DNA from: an uncultured Ruminococcus sp.
GTDB lineage: Bacteria > Bacillota > Clostridia > Oscillospirales > Ruminococcaceae
Length of the DNA: 45,085 bases
Reading direction: 5' to 3'
NCBI GenBank assembly: GCA_947174365.1
Contig: CAMWIR010000004.1
Coordinates: forward strand, 1-45,085
Numbering within the stretch: the first letter of the stretch is position 1; each line of letters starts with the position of its first letter. Positions 24,848 to 33,062 of the stretch are shown in pieces. The translations under genes and the position numbers were made by a program. The notes under the pieces are model-generated. The model saw nothing but the letters and a program-made list of their open reading frames with translations. It was not told where the DNA came from and ran no database searches.

Positions 24848-24900
24848 AATTGCACACGTATTTCAATGGGCATATATAACAAATAATTACACACGTATTT
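24848..24900 (+). repeat. Direct repeats upstream of the toxin-antitoxin promoter
   Basis: A 16-bp sequence, AATTGCACACGTATTT (24848-24863), recurs with one change at 24885-24900. They lie 16 bp and more upstream of the -35 and are probable binding sites for the ribbon-helix-helix protein. Confidence 0.6.
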
Positions 24901-24915
24901 GTTTATTATGTATAC

Positions 24916-24944
24916 TTGCACAATTATTAAAACTGTGTTATAAT
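24916..24944 (+). promoter_or_regulatory. Toxin-antitoxin promoter
   Basis: TTGCAC (24916-24921), 17 bp, TATAAT (24939-24944), followed by GAGGTGAT and ATG 24963. Confidence 0.8.
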
Positions 24945-24962
24945 AATCTTGAGGTGATTAAA

Positions 24963-25199
24963 ATGGCTAAATCTCAAACTAAAGCAAGCAACAAATATAA
25001 TGCGAAAGCCTATGATCGTTTAGCGGTTCAAGTGTACAAAGGCACACGGGAGATAATTCAAGCAGCAGCAGCCAATGTAGGCGAAAGCACTAACGCCTAT
25101 GTTGTCGGCGCTATTGATATGCGTATGAAATCGGAAGGACTTTCGGGATTGCCCTCTAAACCAACCGCAGACAATACCGCTCCCGGAGAAAAGGCGTAG
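24963..25199 (+). CDS. Ribbon-helix-helix protein, probable antitoxin
   Basis: 78 residues. An Arc-type ribbon-helix-helix is visible: YDRLAVQVYKGTREIIQAAAANVGESTNAYVVGAIDMRM. A disordered acidic tail follows. It precedes a PemK/MazF-type toxin gene by 14 bp with a shared promoter, the usual antitoxin-toxin order. It may repress its own promoter through the direct repeats at 24848-24900. Confidence 0.8.
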   Translation: MAKSQTKASNKYNAKAYDRLAVQVYKGTREIIQAAAANVGESTNAYVVGAIDMRMKSEGLSGLPSKPTADNTAPGEKA

Positions 25200-25213
25200 G
25201 AGGAAAGAGACGA

Positions 25214-25777
25214 ATGAATGCAACAAAAGGCCACATAAATACAGCCCAAGAAAATGACGGCAGTAAACTTGACAATGCTTTGCAAGCGTTAAAAGCGGCT
25301 ATAATTCAACTGCCGTATAAAAAGCAGAATATTATTGCCGACTGGCTATTTACCTGGTCAAAATATCTCAGCTTTGAGCAAAATTTCAAGCCCGAAAGGT
25401 TACGCCATTTCAGACGTGGCGATATTGTACATATACACCTTGGTTTCAATGTTGGAAATGAGCAAGGCGGTTCACATTATGCAGTTGTTGTGGATATTAA
25501 CAATAATCGTGGATCAGGGTGCGTAGTAGTTGTTCCTATTTCTTCACTTGATAAGGACAAAGGAAAGGAAAACATTCACGGATCGGAGGTTTATTTAGGC
25601 AAGGTCATACCAAATTCAGAAACGGAGAGCTATGCCCAACTGCTTCAGATACGCTGTATCTCTAAGCTGCGGATAATTAAACCAAAAGCCGAAAATGACA
25701 TGATTTATAGGCTGACATCAGAACAAATGGACAATATTGACAGAAAAATTTTAGAACTTTTTACGAAAAAGTCTTGA
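25214..25777 (+). CDS. PemK/MazF-family toxin with an N-terminal extension
   Basis: 187 residues, longer than the usual 110-120. About 65 N-terminal residues form a helical extension; the toxin domain starts at FRRGDIVHIHLGFNVGNEQGG and continues with HYAVVVDINN and VVVVPISS, all typical of PemK/MazF mRNA interferases. Its substrate is single-stranded RNA in relatives. The partner is the small upstream protein. The pair probably stabilises the island. Confidence 0.82.
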   Translation: MNATKGHINTAQENDGSKLDNALQALKAAIIQLPYKKQNIIADWLFTWSKYLSFEQNFKPERLRHFRRGDIVHIHLGFNVGNEQGGSHYAVVVDINNNRGSGCVVVVPISSLDKDKGKENIHGSEVYLGKVIPNSETESYAQLLQIRCISKLRIIKPKAENDMIYRLTSEQMDNIDRKILELFTKKS

Positions 25778-25802
25778 CATTCTGAAAAATTTGTGGTATC
25801 AT
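25774..25802 (+). promoter_or_regulatory. Promoter of the second small RNA
   Basis: TTGACA (25774-25779), 17 bp, TATCAT (25797-25802). It overlaps the toxin stop codon. Confidence 0.75.
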
Positions 25803-25808
25803 ATATTA

Positions 25809-25993
25809 TAAGCTGTATAGCTTATGCAGACCTTAAATGGTCTCGAAAAAAATTTAACGCTTACGCGGTATAAAATGGGAGCGGTTACGCTCCCATAATT
25901 TATAATCACACGGCAGGCGTAACGCCGAATGCCCATGTCATTCGTGATATGGTATCAAAGTTTAAGGGAAGATTATTACATCTGCCCTTTTTT
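25809..25993 (+). ncRNA. Predicted structured RNA (about 185 nt)
   Basis: A consensus promoter leads into a stretch without a useful open frame but with successive hairpins: AAGCT/AGCTT (25810-25823), GACC/GGTC (25829-25842), GGGAGCG-GTTA-CGCTCCC (25877-25894) and GGCG/CGCC near 25917-25925. It closes with an AAGGG...CCCTT terminator and six T (25964-25993). It shares CGCTCCCAT and CCCATGTCAT words with the small RNA at 24237. I know no named family that fits. It could be a regulator of the toxin-antitoxin pair or of another island function. Confidence 0.6.
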
Positions 25994-26028
25994 GTTCAAA
26001 AATTTTTGTTGTTTTTTACCAAAAAGTA

Positions 26029-26057
26029 TTGCAAAATTTATAAAATTATGGTATAAT
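26029..26057 (+). promoter_or_regulatory. Promoter of a small gene
   Basis: TTGCAA (26029-26034), 17 bp, TATAAT (26052-26057). Confidence 0.75.
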
Positions 26058-26082
26058 AAAGAAAGATAAAGAGATGATCTGT

Positions 26083-26238
26083 ATGGATATTCTTGATGAA
26101 AAGAAAAAGGAGAAAATATGGCAGACAATAGTTAATATTCTATCCAAAGGCAATGATGTTCTTATACAAAACCGCAAAAACGGATTTGTCATTATAGAGC
26201 AAAAAGTAAAAATTTCATATCGTGCCGAATCAAAATAG
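26083..26238 (+). CDS. Small protein of unknown function
   Basis: 51 residues, basic, helix then beta (KKKEKIWQTIVNILSKGNDV, then QNRKNGFVIIEQK). It has its own promoter and terminator, which makes translation plausible, though the ribosome site is weak (GAGATGATCT). Similar short proteins are found in Firmicutes phages. Not identified. Confidence 0.6.
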   Translation: MDILDEKKKEKIWQTIVNILSKGNDVLIQNRKNGFVIIEQKVKISYRAESK

Positions 26239-26259
26239 TAATTCGGAACAGTCGATGAG

Positions 26260-26296
26260 GGCTAACAGGTGTTTTGTACATCTGTTAGCCTCTTTT
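26260..26296 (+). terminator. Terminator after the small gene
   Basis: GGCTAACAGGTG (26260-26271), 7-nt loop, CATCTGTTAGCC (26279-26290) with one wobble, then TCTTTTT. Confidence 0.88.
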
Positions 26297-26321
26297 TATT
26301 TTATGGAATAGGAGGCAGAAA

Positions 26322-26603
26322 ATGATAGCTGAAAAAGAACACTATGAACATATGGCCATATTAAAAACAGAGTATTATAAAAATTTGATGTACTCACATG
26401 CTCGTGGTTCGACACCAAGTCGTTATCGTTTAAACCGTGAAGATATAATGAAACTTCCATTCCCTGAAATCAAAGATAAACAAAAAGATTTAGCAATACA
26501 AGCAACTGAAGTAAGGCTGCAAGTAAAAAAATTGCGTGATCAGGCTGAAAACGACTGGCAAGCTGCAATGGAACAATTTGAAAAGGAATTGTTGGGAGGA
26601 TGA
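26322..26603 (+). pseudogene. Type I restriction specificity-like (HsdS) C-terminal remnant
   Basis: 93 residues. It resembles only the C-terminal part of an HsdS or methylase target-recognition region: EYYKNLMYSHARGSTPSRYRL, DIMKLPFPEI, then a coiled helix (VRLQVKKLRDQAENDW). The first three quarters of the family are missing. AGGAGG precedes ATG 26322, so the fragment may still be translated. It is followed by a TIGR02391-type gene, a known neighbour of type I restriction loci. Confidence 0.6.
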
Positions 26604-26606
26604 GAA

Positions 26607-27104
26607 ATGGATATTAAGCAAATAGAAAATATTTACAATCGGCTTTATATTTTGGGTGATCGTCCTGATTGGGCGGTTGCTCAAATATGCGGCAATGATA
26701 TTCGAATGATTAAAAGCGGATTAACATTAATTGCTCAAAATATAGAAAAAGAATACCCTAATTTCAGTGCAAGAATTTTTCATTTAAAAGATGGTTTGTT
26801 TATTGAATATGGTCACTTTAATCCTGCAATTTTTGGCAGAATTCATGAAATTCTTGAAGCATTGTTAGATGATTATTATTCAAATCTCAGAAACATATGG
26901 GATTATATTCATCCGCAAATTGTTTCTGTTTCAAAGCAGCTTTATTTAGACGGTCATTACTCTAATGCGTCATGTGATGCATTCATTGAAGTTAATGACC
27001 GTGTAAAGAAACTTTTTCAAAAACTTCGTCCTGGCGAACCTGTACCTGATGGAGATAGCGCTATGAAAACCGTATTTTCTTCCAAATCTCCGATGAGTTT
27101 ATAA
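26607..27104 (+). pseudogene. TIGR02391 (Ymh) family protein, truncated
   Basis: 165 residues. The family hallmark is clear: IHPQIVSVSKQLYLDGHYSNAS, then EVNDRVK and DGDSAMKTVFSS. In the family this is followed by another hundred or so residues containing a conserved HEPR/RNPKAH-type segment, which is absent; the frame stops at 27104, where an unrelated minus-strand gene begins. The N-terminal portion looks whole. These proteins accompany type I restriction systems; the role is not established. Confidence 0.7.
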
Positions 27105-27106
27105 AA

Positions 27107-29040
27107 TTGCATATTATTGCTGTTTCCTGCAGCCGCGATAATTAAGAAATTGTATCCTTTTTTTATTAATTTATCCAGTAACATCTCTATTTGGTCGGCT
27201 TCTGCAGATATACTATTTATACTTCCTGTATGACCTTGAGACGCACTATAAGACAAGCCACTACTAGCATAACTGTAATTAATTACTTTTACATTATTGC
27301 CAATTAGTAATGCAAGCCCATACTTTTTTTGAATAATTGCGTTGCATTTTTAAGTTCTTCAGTGGTATCTTCCTTAGTTTCACCATCATACGAAAATGCA
27401 TAAAGCCTGTTCTTAATTGATACACCTGTTATACCCTTTCCATTGTTAAATTTGGCAGCCATTGTACCCGCCACATGTGTCCCATGGTCGCCTTTAGGTG
27501 CATATGAATTATTCCAAACTTTTGTAAAATACAAATCCTCGTGTGTTTCATCAAACGCATTGTCAATCAATCCTATTTTTACTGAATGTAAGGCATCCGT
27601 TGTTGCGCTGTCATAGCTGCTGCTTTCATTCTCTATAACTCCCATTTCAATTAATGCAGACTCTAATTGAATTTCCTCTATATTCCAGTTATTCCCACTT
27701 GGAACGGATTCAACCCACTCATCACTCCACTCACTGTCATTGCTATAAAATTCAGGGGATTCATATGAAATTAAATTCAATGACACATTTTGAATATAAG
27801 GAATATCTGATATTATTGAAATCATACCTTTAAGCTCATCAATGTCAATGTCATAATTGAATTCAATTTGATAATCATTTGTAAGTTCGATATAACCTAC
27901 TATAGATGCATTATAGCTTTCTGCCAATTCGCGAATCTGCTCGAAACCTACATTATCATCCGCCGTTAAAAGCAACTGATGCTTAACGCAGTAAAGTCCA
28001 TTACCGGCGTCAATAATATCATCAGGTGATGTGATTTCCTTAAAGTAAGCCTCACCAATATCTATTATGTCATTGTCATTTTCGTCAGGTTCAGTTATTG
28101 TGGACTTCCCTGATCCCAAAGAATTGATAAATTCTTCGTTTTTATTTAATGTTATGTCTGTTCCACCTACGATTTTAATATTTTGTGCTATAATAATACC
28201 GTTAAAGTTTATTCTATCGCATTTAATTGTTACTATGCCGAATGGTGCGTATATAAGTCCACTTCCCAACACATTACTGCTTGTCAGGTCAATGTTTCCA
28301 AAGCACGAGTATAAAACCATATTATTGCCGTTAAATGAATTTGAGGAAACATCTATGTTATTTACTGCCATTATAGCTGTATTACTTATTTCAAAATCAG
28401 CCGAGTAATTAATGTAGTCTGTTTCCGAATAGGTAGCTATATCAATAATCTGATTGGAATCATAACAATTGTCCGACATATAATTTACATCATCCCAAAA
28501 ATAAGATAGGTATATTTCCTCCTTGTTAAGCTTTTTTAAAAGGTTATCTTTTGCATTTTGCAGTCGCTTTCTTGCTGCTGCATTTGATATATGTAATGTA
28601 TCGGCGATTTCGTTATACTTCAAACCAAAGTTTATACGAAGATACAATATTTCTTGATCTGTATCGGATAGCTGCTTGATACATCCGATTATATTATCAT
28701 AGTTTTTGTCGGAAAGTGACTCATCAGTCAAGTCCAGGAAGTTATCACTCAAAGGCACTGTTTCCACACGTCTTCTCTCTTTGTTATACATATTGATTGA
28801 AGTGTTCCTAACCGTAATGACAATATATTTCTCCAACTTGTGAGGTTCTAAATCCTTAATTTTTTCAAAGCATTTTGCAATGCTTAAAAATGCCTCCGAA
28901 CAAGCATCTTCGGCTAGCTCATTGTTTTTCAATATATTAAAAGCAATTGAATAAGCCAAACGGTTATATTTTTCATATAGTTCCTCAAATGACTTTTTAT
29001 CATCCTTATCATCAATCAGTGCCAAACAAAAAAACAACAT
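27107..29040 (-). pseudogene. ECF sigma factor fused to a subtilase; frameshifted and truncated
   Basis: The first 175 or so residues are a complete ECF sigma factor: region 2 (FEELYEKYNRLAYSIAFNIL, then EDACSEAFL) and region 4 (LSDTDQEILYLRINFGLKYNEIADTLHISNAAARKRL). The same frame runs without a stop into about 190 residues of repetitive beta-type sequence (GLIYAPFGIVTIKC...), a protease propeptide-like domain, and a subtilase domain with catalytic Asp (IGLIDNAFD) and His (DHGTHVAGT). At a run of seven A (27330-27324 on the minus strand) the frame breaks; one base earlier it continues (KYGLALLIGNNVKVINYSYA) to the AAAGNSNN oxyanion Asn. There homology ends at the junction with the TIGR02391 remnant, so the catalytic Ser is lost. 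No membrane helix separates sigma and protease parts. The fusion could be an ancient deletion or a real architecture. Confidence 0.75.
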
Positions 29041-29069
29041 ACTGTCAACCCCTGTCCATATTTATGATT

Positions 29070-31091
29070 TTATTTTCCATTGAGACCAATCATTTCCATA
29101 CTATTTCCTCTTTCAGCCGTTTCCAGTTTCCCCAAACTATTGACCAAAGCAGGCAACTCATAAATAGGGGTTTTGTATTTCTCACAAATCATCTGCGACT
29201 TTTCAAGAAACTTTTTAGCATTGAAATTTTCGTGGTTATCAAGGTAAAACGCCCCAAGATTATTGCATATGTTATAGTACAGCGAAATTTCACGTTGAGA
29301 GTATTCCTTGTCACCCAACAGAATATCGGGAACAAGCTTTTGTGCAGTTCGGGTAAATTTGATTGCCGCCACAGTGTTTTCATTGAAAAGTTTGGCGAAT
29401 GCAGCCTTACACATAAAATAAACCGCTTTGGAAAGATTATCGGAAACAATGTCAACATACCTCTCCATTTCTGAAATGTACGATTTCATCCTATGCTCGT
29501 CCTCAAAAGTTTCCGCATAGGGACAAGCATTTATCAGAAAATAAAAGTACCGTTCAATATCATTTTTAGCTGTAAACTCCACAATCCTATCGGCAATTTC
29601 AAGTATAGTAGCTTGCCGCATAACATTCATTTTGGTATATAAATGGTGCTGAAATTCATCAATCAGCTTTTCCATAAAGCTGCAACAATTATCCATATCG
29701 GGAGCAAAATCCGCAGCGGCAGCCTCTCCAATAAGTGGGTGTACGCATATAATATGCTCGCTGTACTGCACAAGCCCGATCTCGTCTAACTCGTTAATAA
29801 CGTTCATATTTTTGATGTTCGATAGTTGCATGAAATATTCATCCCTTATTCCGTTTACAGGTATGAGAGATAGTAATCTCATTATATTTTTCTGCTCATC
29901 CGTAAGAGCGAAAAGTCTGAAAAGCTGATGAATATGTTCATAATATGTAGCTGAAATATCCTTGCGTATTTTGTCGGAAACATCCAATCCAACGTGTTCG
30001 TTAAGGATTTTGTCAAGGAGCTCATCGGCGGTAAATGCACTTTTCTTTAAAAGCCGCAAAATCAATTCACAGGCAAGAGTATGGTCATATAACGCTGCAA
30101 AGATTCTGTCAAGTGTTTCCCTGTCAACGTCTGTAACTTTCAGCTTTTCCGCAATTTCAAAAAGATACTGCCGCTCTATATTCGGCATTTCAAATACAGC
30201 ATAATCCTCACCGATATGACTTCTCGTTGTAAAAATAATTTTGCAGTTCAGTTCCATAATATCGTCAAAATTTTCGTCATCTTCGGGAACAATATCAAAA
30301 TTATCAATAACAATCAAAGTGTCGTTCTGCATAACCCGCAAATAATTCATATGCTGCGTGTAGAGATTTTCCAAAATTTCATCGGACTTATCGCCCTTAA
30401 AGTTAATTCCCGCAATAGTATTTTTCAAGCTATCAGCATATGTAATAAACAAAATATTCGTAAAATCCGACTTATTATCCTTTATAAATTTTTTCACAAA
30501 TTCACTTTTGCCAATACCGCCCACGCCGTAAATAAATATTTTATCCTCAGCTTCAAGCATTTCCGAAAATGCTTTAAGCTTTTTTTCTCTTCCGCAGAAG
30601 TATTTACAGCTTGATATGGTAGGAATATTTATTCGCTCCGACATTGACGGTGACTCTGCTCCAGCTTTTGTTGGACGGTTAAGAGAAAATATTATTACCT
30701 TTGTTAGAAAATCCGTGATTTCGTCCTCGGCTTTGGGATAATTACTAAGCAAAGTATCTCTGTCCGATTCATTCATACCGTCCGAAATAATCAGTTGTCG
30801 AATTTCGTCGCACATACCAAACTTGTCCGAAATATGCGGTATAACACGGTCGTTCAAATCATCATACAGCACTGTGTAGTTCTCAGTTTCAGAGTAAAAC
30901 TGCCGTCCCTCACGTTCAAGAACCTTTTTACGGTTTCTGACCTTGTTAGCTGTGTATTCAGCGGCAATATCCAGCTTCCCGTTAAATTCATAGTAAGAAT
31001 ATAGGATTTTTGAATACAATTCATCCTTTTTTAAGCTGACAGCATACCTTAAAAGTATTCCAAACACCTCCGCAAAGTCGCATATAACCAT
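29070..31091 (-). CDS. STAND-class (NB-ARC) ATPase with helical repeats
   Basis: 673 residues. N-terminal 170 residues: a helical domain (NRKKVLEREGRQFYSETENY, DLNDRVIPHISDKF) seen in Firmicutes STAND proteins. Then FCGREKKLKAF and a P-loop (IYGVGGIGKSEFVKKF), Walker B (TLIVIDNFD), the FTTRS sensor and a winged-helix part (LLSLIPVNGIRDEYF). The C-terminus has TPR-like helices but ends at a point where relatives usually continue, so it may be shortened. STAND ATPases are switches that detect a trigger and activate an effector; many bacterial ones are anti-phage. The start ATG 31091 is preferred over GTG 31100, which touches AAAGG. The sigma-subtilase gene begins 29 bp downstream, suggesting one operon. 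Confidence 0.82.
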   Translation of the reverse strand: MVICDFAEVFGILLRYAVSLKKDELYSKILYSYYEFNGKLDIAAEYTANKVRNRKKVLEREGRQFYSETENYTVLYDDLNDRVIPHISDKFGMCDEIRQLIISDGMNESDRDTLLSNYPKAEDEITDFLTKVIIFSLNRPTKAGAESPSMSERINIPTISSCKYFCGREKKLKAFSEMLEAEDKIFIYGVGGIGKSEFVKKFIKDNKSDFTNILFITYADSLKNTIAGINFKGDKSDEILENLYTQHMNYLRVMQNDTLIVIDNFDIVPEDDENFDDIMELNCKIIFTTRSHIGEDYAVFEMPNIERQYLFEIAEKLKVTDVDRETLDRIFAALYDHTLACELILRLLKKSAFTADELLDKILNEHVGLDVSDKIRKDISATYYEHIHQLFRLFALTDEQKNIMRLLSLIPVNGIRDEYFMQLSNIKNMNVINELDEIGLVQYSEHIICVHPLIGEAAAADFAPDMDNCCSFMEKLIDEFQHHLYTKMNVMRQATILEIADRIVEFTAKNDIERYFYFLINACPYAETFEDEHRMKSYISEMERYVDIVSDNLSKAVYFMCKAAFAKLFNENTVAAIKFTRTAQKLVPDILLGDKEYSQREISLYYNICNNLGAFYLDNHENFNAKKFLEKSQMICEKYKTPIYELPALVNSLGKLETAERGNSMEMIGLNGK

Positions 31092-31119
31092 AATTTGCAC
31101 AACCTTTCAATTTTTTAGT

Positions 31120-31214
31120 CCTGTTTTGAGCCTTTTTTAAACCTGTTTTGTTCCGTCAAAAAATAATATACTTAAATTACAGGCGGGAGATACCAACGAT
31201 TAAAGAATTGGTAT
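31120..31214. promoter_or_regulatory. Repeats between the STAND gene and parM
   Basis: CCTGTTTTG occurs at 31120-31128 and 31142-31150 (22-bp period), and ATACCAA/TTGGTAT form an inverted repeat at 31190-31214. ParM/ParR systems use repeats before parM as the centromere and operator, so this is a candidate parC. Confidence 0.45.
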
Positions 31215-31252
31215 TACTTGCCAAGTATAAGTATAACATATGGAGGAAGAAA

Positions 31253-32170
31253 ATGCAAGTTTTTAAAAATTGTAGGATTATCGGGATCGACCACGGTTAC
31301 GGCAACATCAAAACTGCCAACACCGTAACACCTACAGGAGTATCTGTATATGATACCGAACCAACCTTTGAAGGTAACGTTCTCTTTTATGACGGACGGT
31401 ATTACCATTTCGGTGAGGGACACAAATCGTTCATTTCCGACAAAACTGAAGACGGGGATTTTTACGCTGCAACGCTTTTGGGGATCGCTAAAGAACTTTC
31501 AAGAGAAAAGATTTACGAAGCAGACGTATATATCACCGCAGGGCTGCCCCTTACTTGGGTTAAAAATCAACGAGAGAGCTTTCGGGAGTATCTTATGAAA
31601 AATCCCGGCGTGACCTTCAAGTACAACAAAAATACTTACAAAGTTCACATCACAGGGTGCAGCATTTATCCGCAGGGATATGCGGCGGTAATCGGCAAGC
31701 TTGGCGAGATGAACGGCGTAAATATGCTTGCAGACATTGGCAACGGGACGGTAAATATTATGTACATAAACAACCGCAAGCCTGTTGAAAGTAAGTGCTG
31801 GACAGAAAAACTGGGCGTTAATCAATGTATGATCGCTGTACAAAACGCTGTTCTTGATACATTTGGTGCGAGAATTGATGAAACGATTATTGAGAATATT
31901 GTCCGCTTCGGCAAGGCAAATATCGGCAAGAAATATCTTGACTGCATTACTGCGCAGATCAGGATTTACGCCGAGAAAGTTCTTGACGTTCTTGAAAAGT
32001 ACGAGTACAATTCAGAACTTATGAAGCTGTACATTACGGGCGGCGGCGTTTCCATTATGAAAAATTTTGCCGAGCTTGATTTTGAGAACGTCGTTCTTAT
32101 TGAAGATATTTGCGCTGCGGCGAAGGGTTATGAAACAATTTGTTTGCAGTCGTTAAGGAGGGATAAGTAA
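31253..32170 (+). CDS. parM: ParM/StbA-like actin-fold segregation ATPase
   Basis: 305 residues. Actin-fold nucleotide motifs are evident: GIDHGYGNIKTAN (phosphate 1), LADIGNGTVNIMYI (phosphate 2) and YITGGGVSIM (adenosine). ParM-like proteins form filaments that push plasmid copies apart. ATG 31253 follows GGAGGAAGA; the longer reading from 31148 includes non-coding repeats. It overlaps its partner by one base (TAATG). Its presence shows that the island includes material from a plasmid or a replicating integrative element. Confidence 0.85.
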   Translation: MQVFKNCRIIGIDHGYGNIKTANTVTPTGVSVYDTEPTFEGNVLFYDGRYYHFGEGHKSFISDKTEDGDFYAATLLGIAKELSREKIYEADVYITAGLPLTWVKNQRESFREYLMKNPGVTFKYNKNTYKVHITGCSIYPQGYAAVIGKLGEMNGVNMLADIGNGTVNIMYINNRKPVESKCWTEKLGVNQCMIAVQNAVLDTFGARIDETIIENIVRFGKANIGKKYLDCITAQIRIYAEKVLDVLEKYEYNSELMKLYITGGGVSIMKNFAELDFENVVLIEDICAAAKGYETICLQSLRRDK

Positions 32171-32568
32171 TGATTTGGAGTACGAATTTACATTTTAATC
32201 TTGATAAATCTCCCTATCGTGAGGCTTACAATTATTTAAAAAATATGGACAGGAAAGCTCACAAGTCCATTAACAGGGTAGTTGCTGTCGCTGTTTGTGA
32301 ACATTTCAAGCGGCTTGAAAAATCGGAAAACGACCCGTATTTTGAAACGAGAGAGCGTGAGGATAATTTCGTAAAACGAATTGTTCAGACTGTCGGAAAT
32401 GCTGTTGAAAAGGCTATGCCGAGCTTTATGGCAGCATATATAACCGCTAAACTGTCGGATATACAAAATGTTTCAAGAGGTAGTACCATTTCTGAAAATG
32501 TGGTATTGAAAGGGGAAAATTCCGATACTGCCGCTGATAATATTGATTTCGATTTTGTTGGAAATTAA
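32170..32568 (+). CDS. parR: ParR-like centromere-binding partner
   Basis: 132 residues, start codon sharing a base with the parM stop. The N-terminal half (NLHFNLDKSPYREAYNYL, HKSINRVVAVAV) suits a ribbon-helix-helix DNA-binding domain, and the acidic C-terminus suits the ParM contact. Identification rests mainly on position after parM plus these features. Confidence 0.7.
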   Translation: MIWSTNLHFNLDKSPYREAYNYLKNMDRKAHKSINRVVAVAVCEHFKRLEKSENDPYFETREREDNFVKRIVQTVGNAVEKAMPSFMAAYITAKLSDIQNVSRGSTISENVVLKGENSDTAADNIDFDFVGN

Positions 32569-32764
32569 GGGATTTCCAATACTGTTTTAAAAAATAGCAG
32601 TAATATTATTTATGCAATTTGGTATTGAAATGTAAACGACAATTTTACATGAGGATTATCGGCACTATTAAAATAATATAGCTATATCTATTGCACGTTG
32701 TTTCAATATCAGAAATGGCAAAAAACTATATCAAAGAAGGCGTGCTGACGCAAATACGGCACAG

Positions 32765-32965
32765 CAAATTCCTGCGGAATTTGTGTAATTGCCTCGGCTA
32801 AATGTCGCTGTAATTACAGCTTTGCACAGGTGCAAAGCAAATCTGCCTGCGGCAGAACAAGCCCCTATCGGGGCAAAGCAGCACTCCACAGGAGTGCATA
32901 GCGAGGTACGTCTAATGGCTATCCTAACGGCAGCCATTAGACTGTCGGCATAGCCGCCACCTCGC
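32765..32965. repeat. Dense array of perfect hairpins, probable oriT or replication region
   Basis: At least seven consecutive perfect inverted repeats in 200 bp: CAAATTCC-TGC (32765-32783), CTGTAATTACAG (32808-32819), GCTTTGCAC-AG (32819-32838), TCTGCC-TGC (32842-32856), GCCCC-TATC (32861-32874), GCACTCC-ACA (32881-32897) and GTCTAATGGCT (32910-32942). The last is enclosed in GCGAGGT/ACCTCGC (32901-32965). No gene is present between 32569 and 33062. The array lies directly before mobC, the usual location of a transfer origin in Gram-positive elements. Confidence 0.75.
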
Positions 32966-32997
32966 TCAGGAGAACTTCCCCCGAGACCCCCTTTGCT

Positions 32998-33011
32998 TGC
33001 GCATATGCGCA
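32998..33011. repeat. Palindrome before mobC
   Basis: TGCGCATATGCGCA, perfect 14 bp. Candidate relaxosome site. Confidence 0.55.
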
Positions 33012-33062
33012 CAAAAGGCAGAGTCTTTAAACATACCGCTACAACACGAAAGGAGCATTATC

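Noticed and set aside
32765..32965. CRISPR array
   Set aside because: The repeats are different inverted repeats, not identical direct repeats with spacers; no cas genes are seen.
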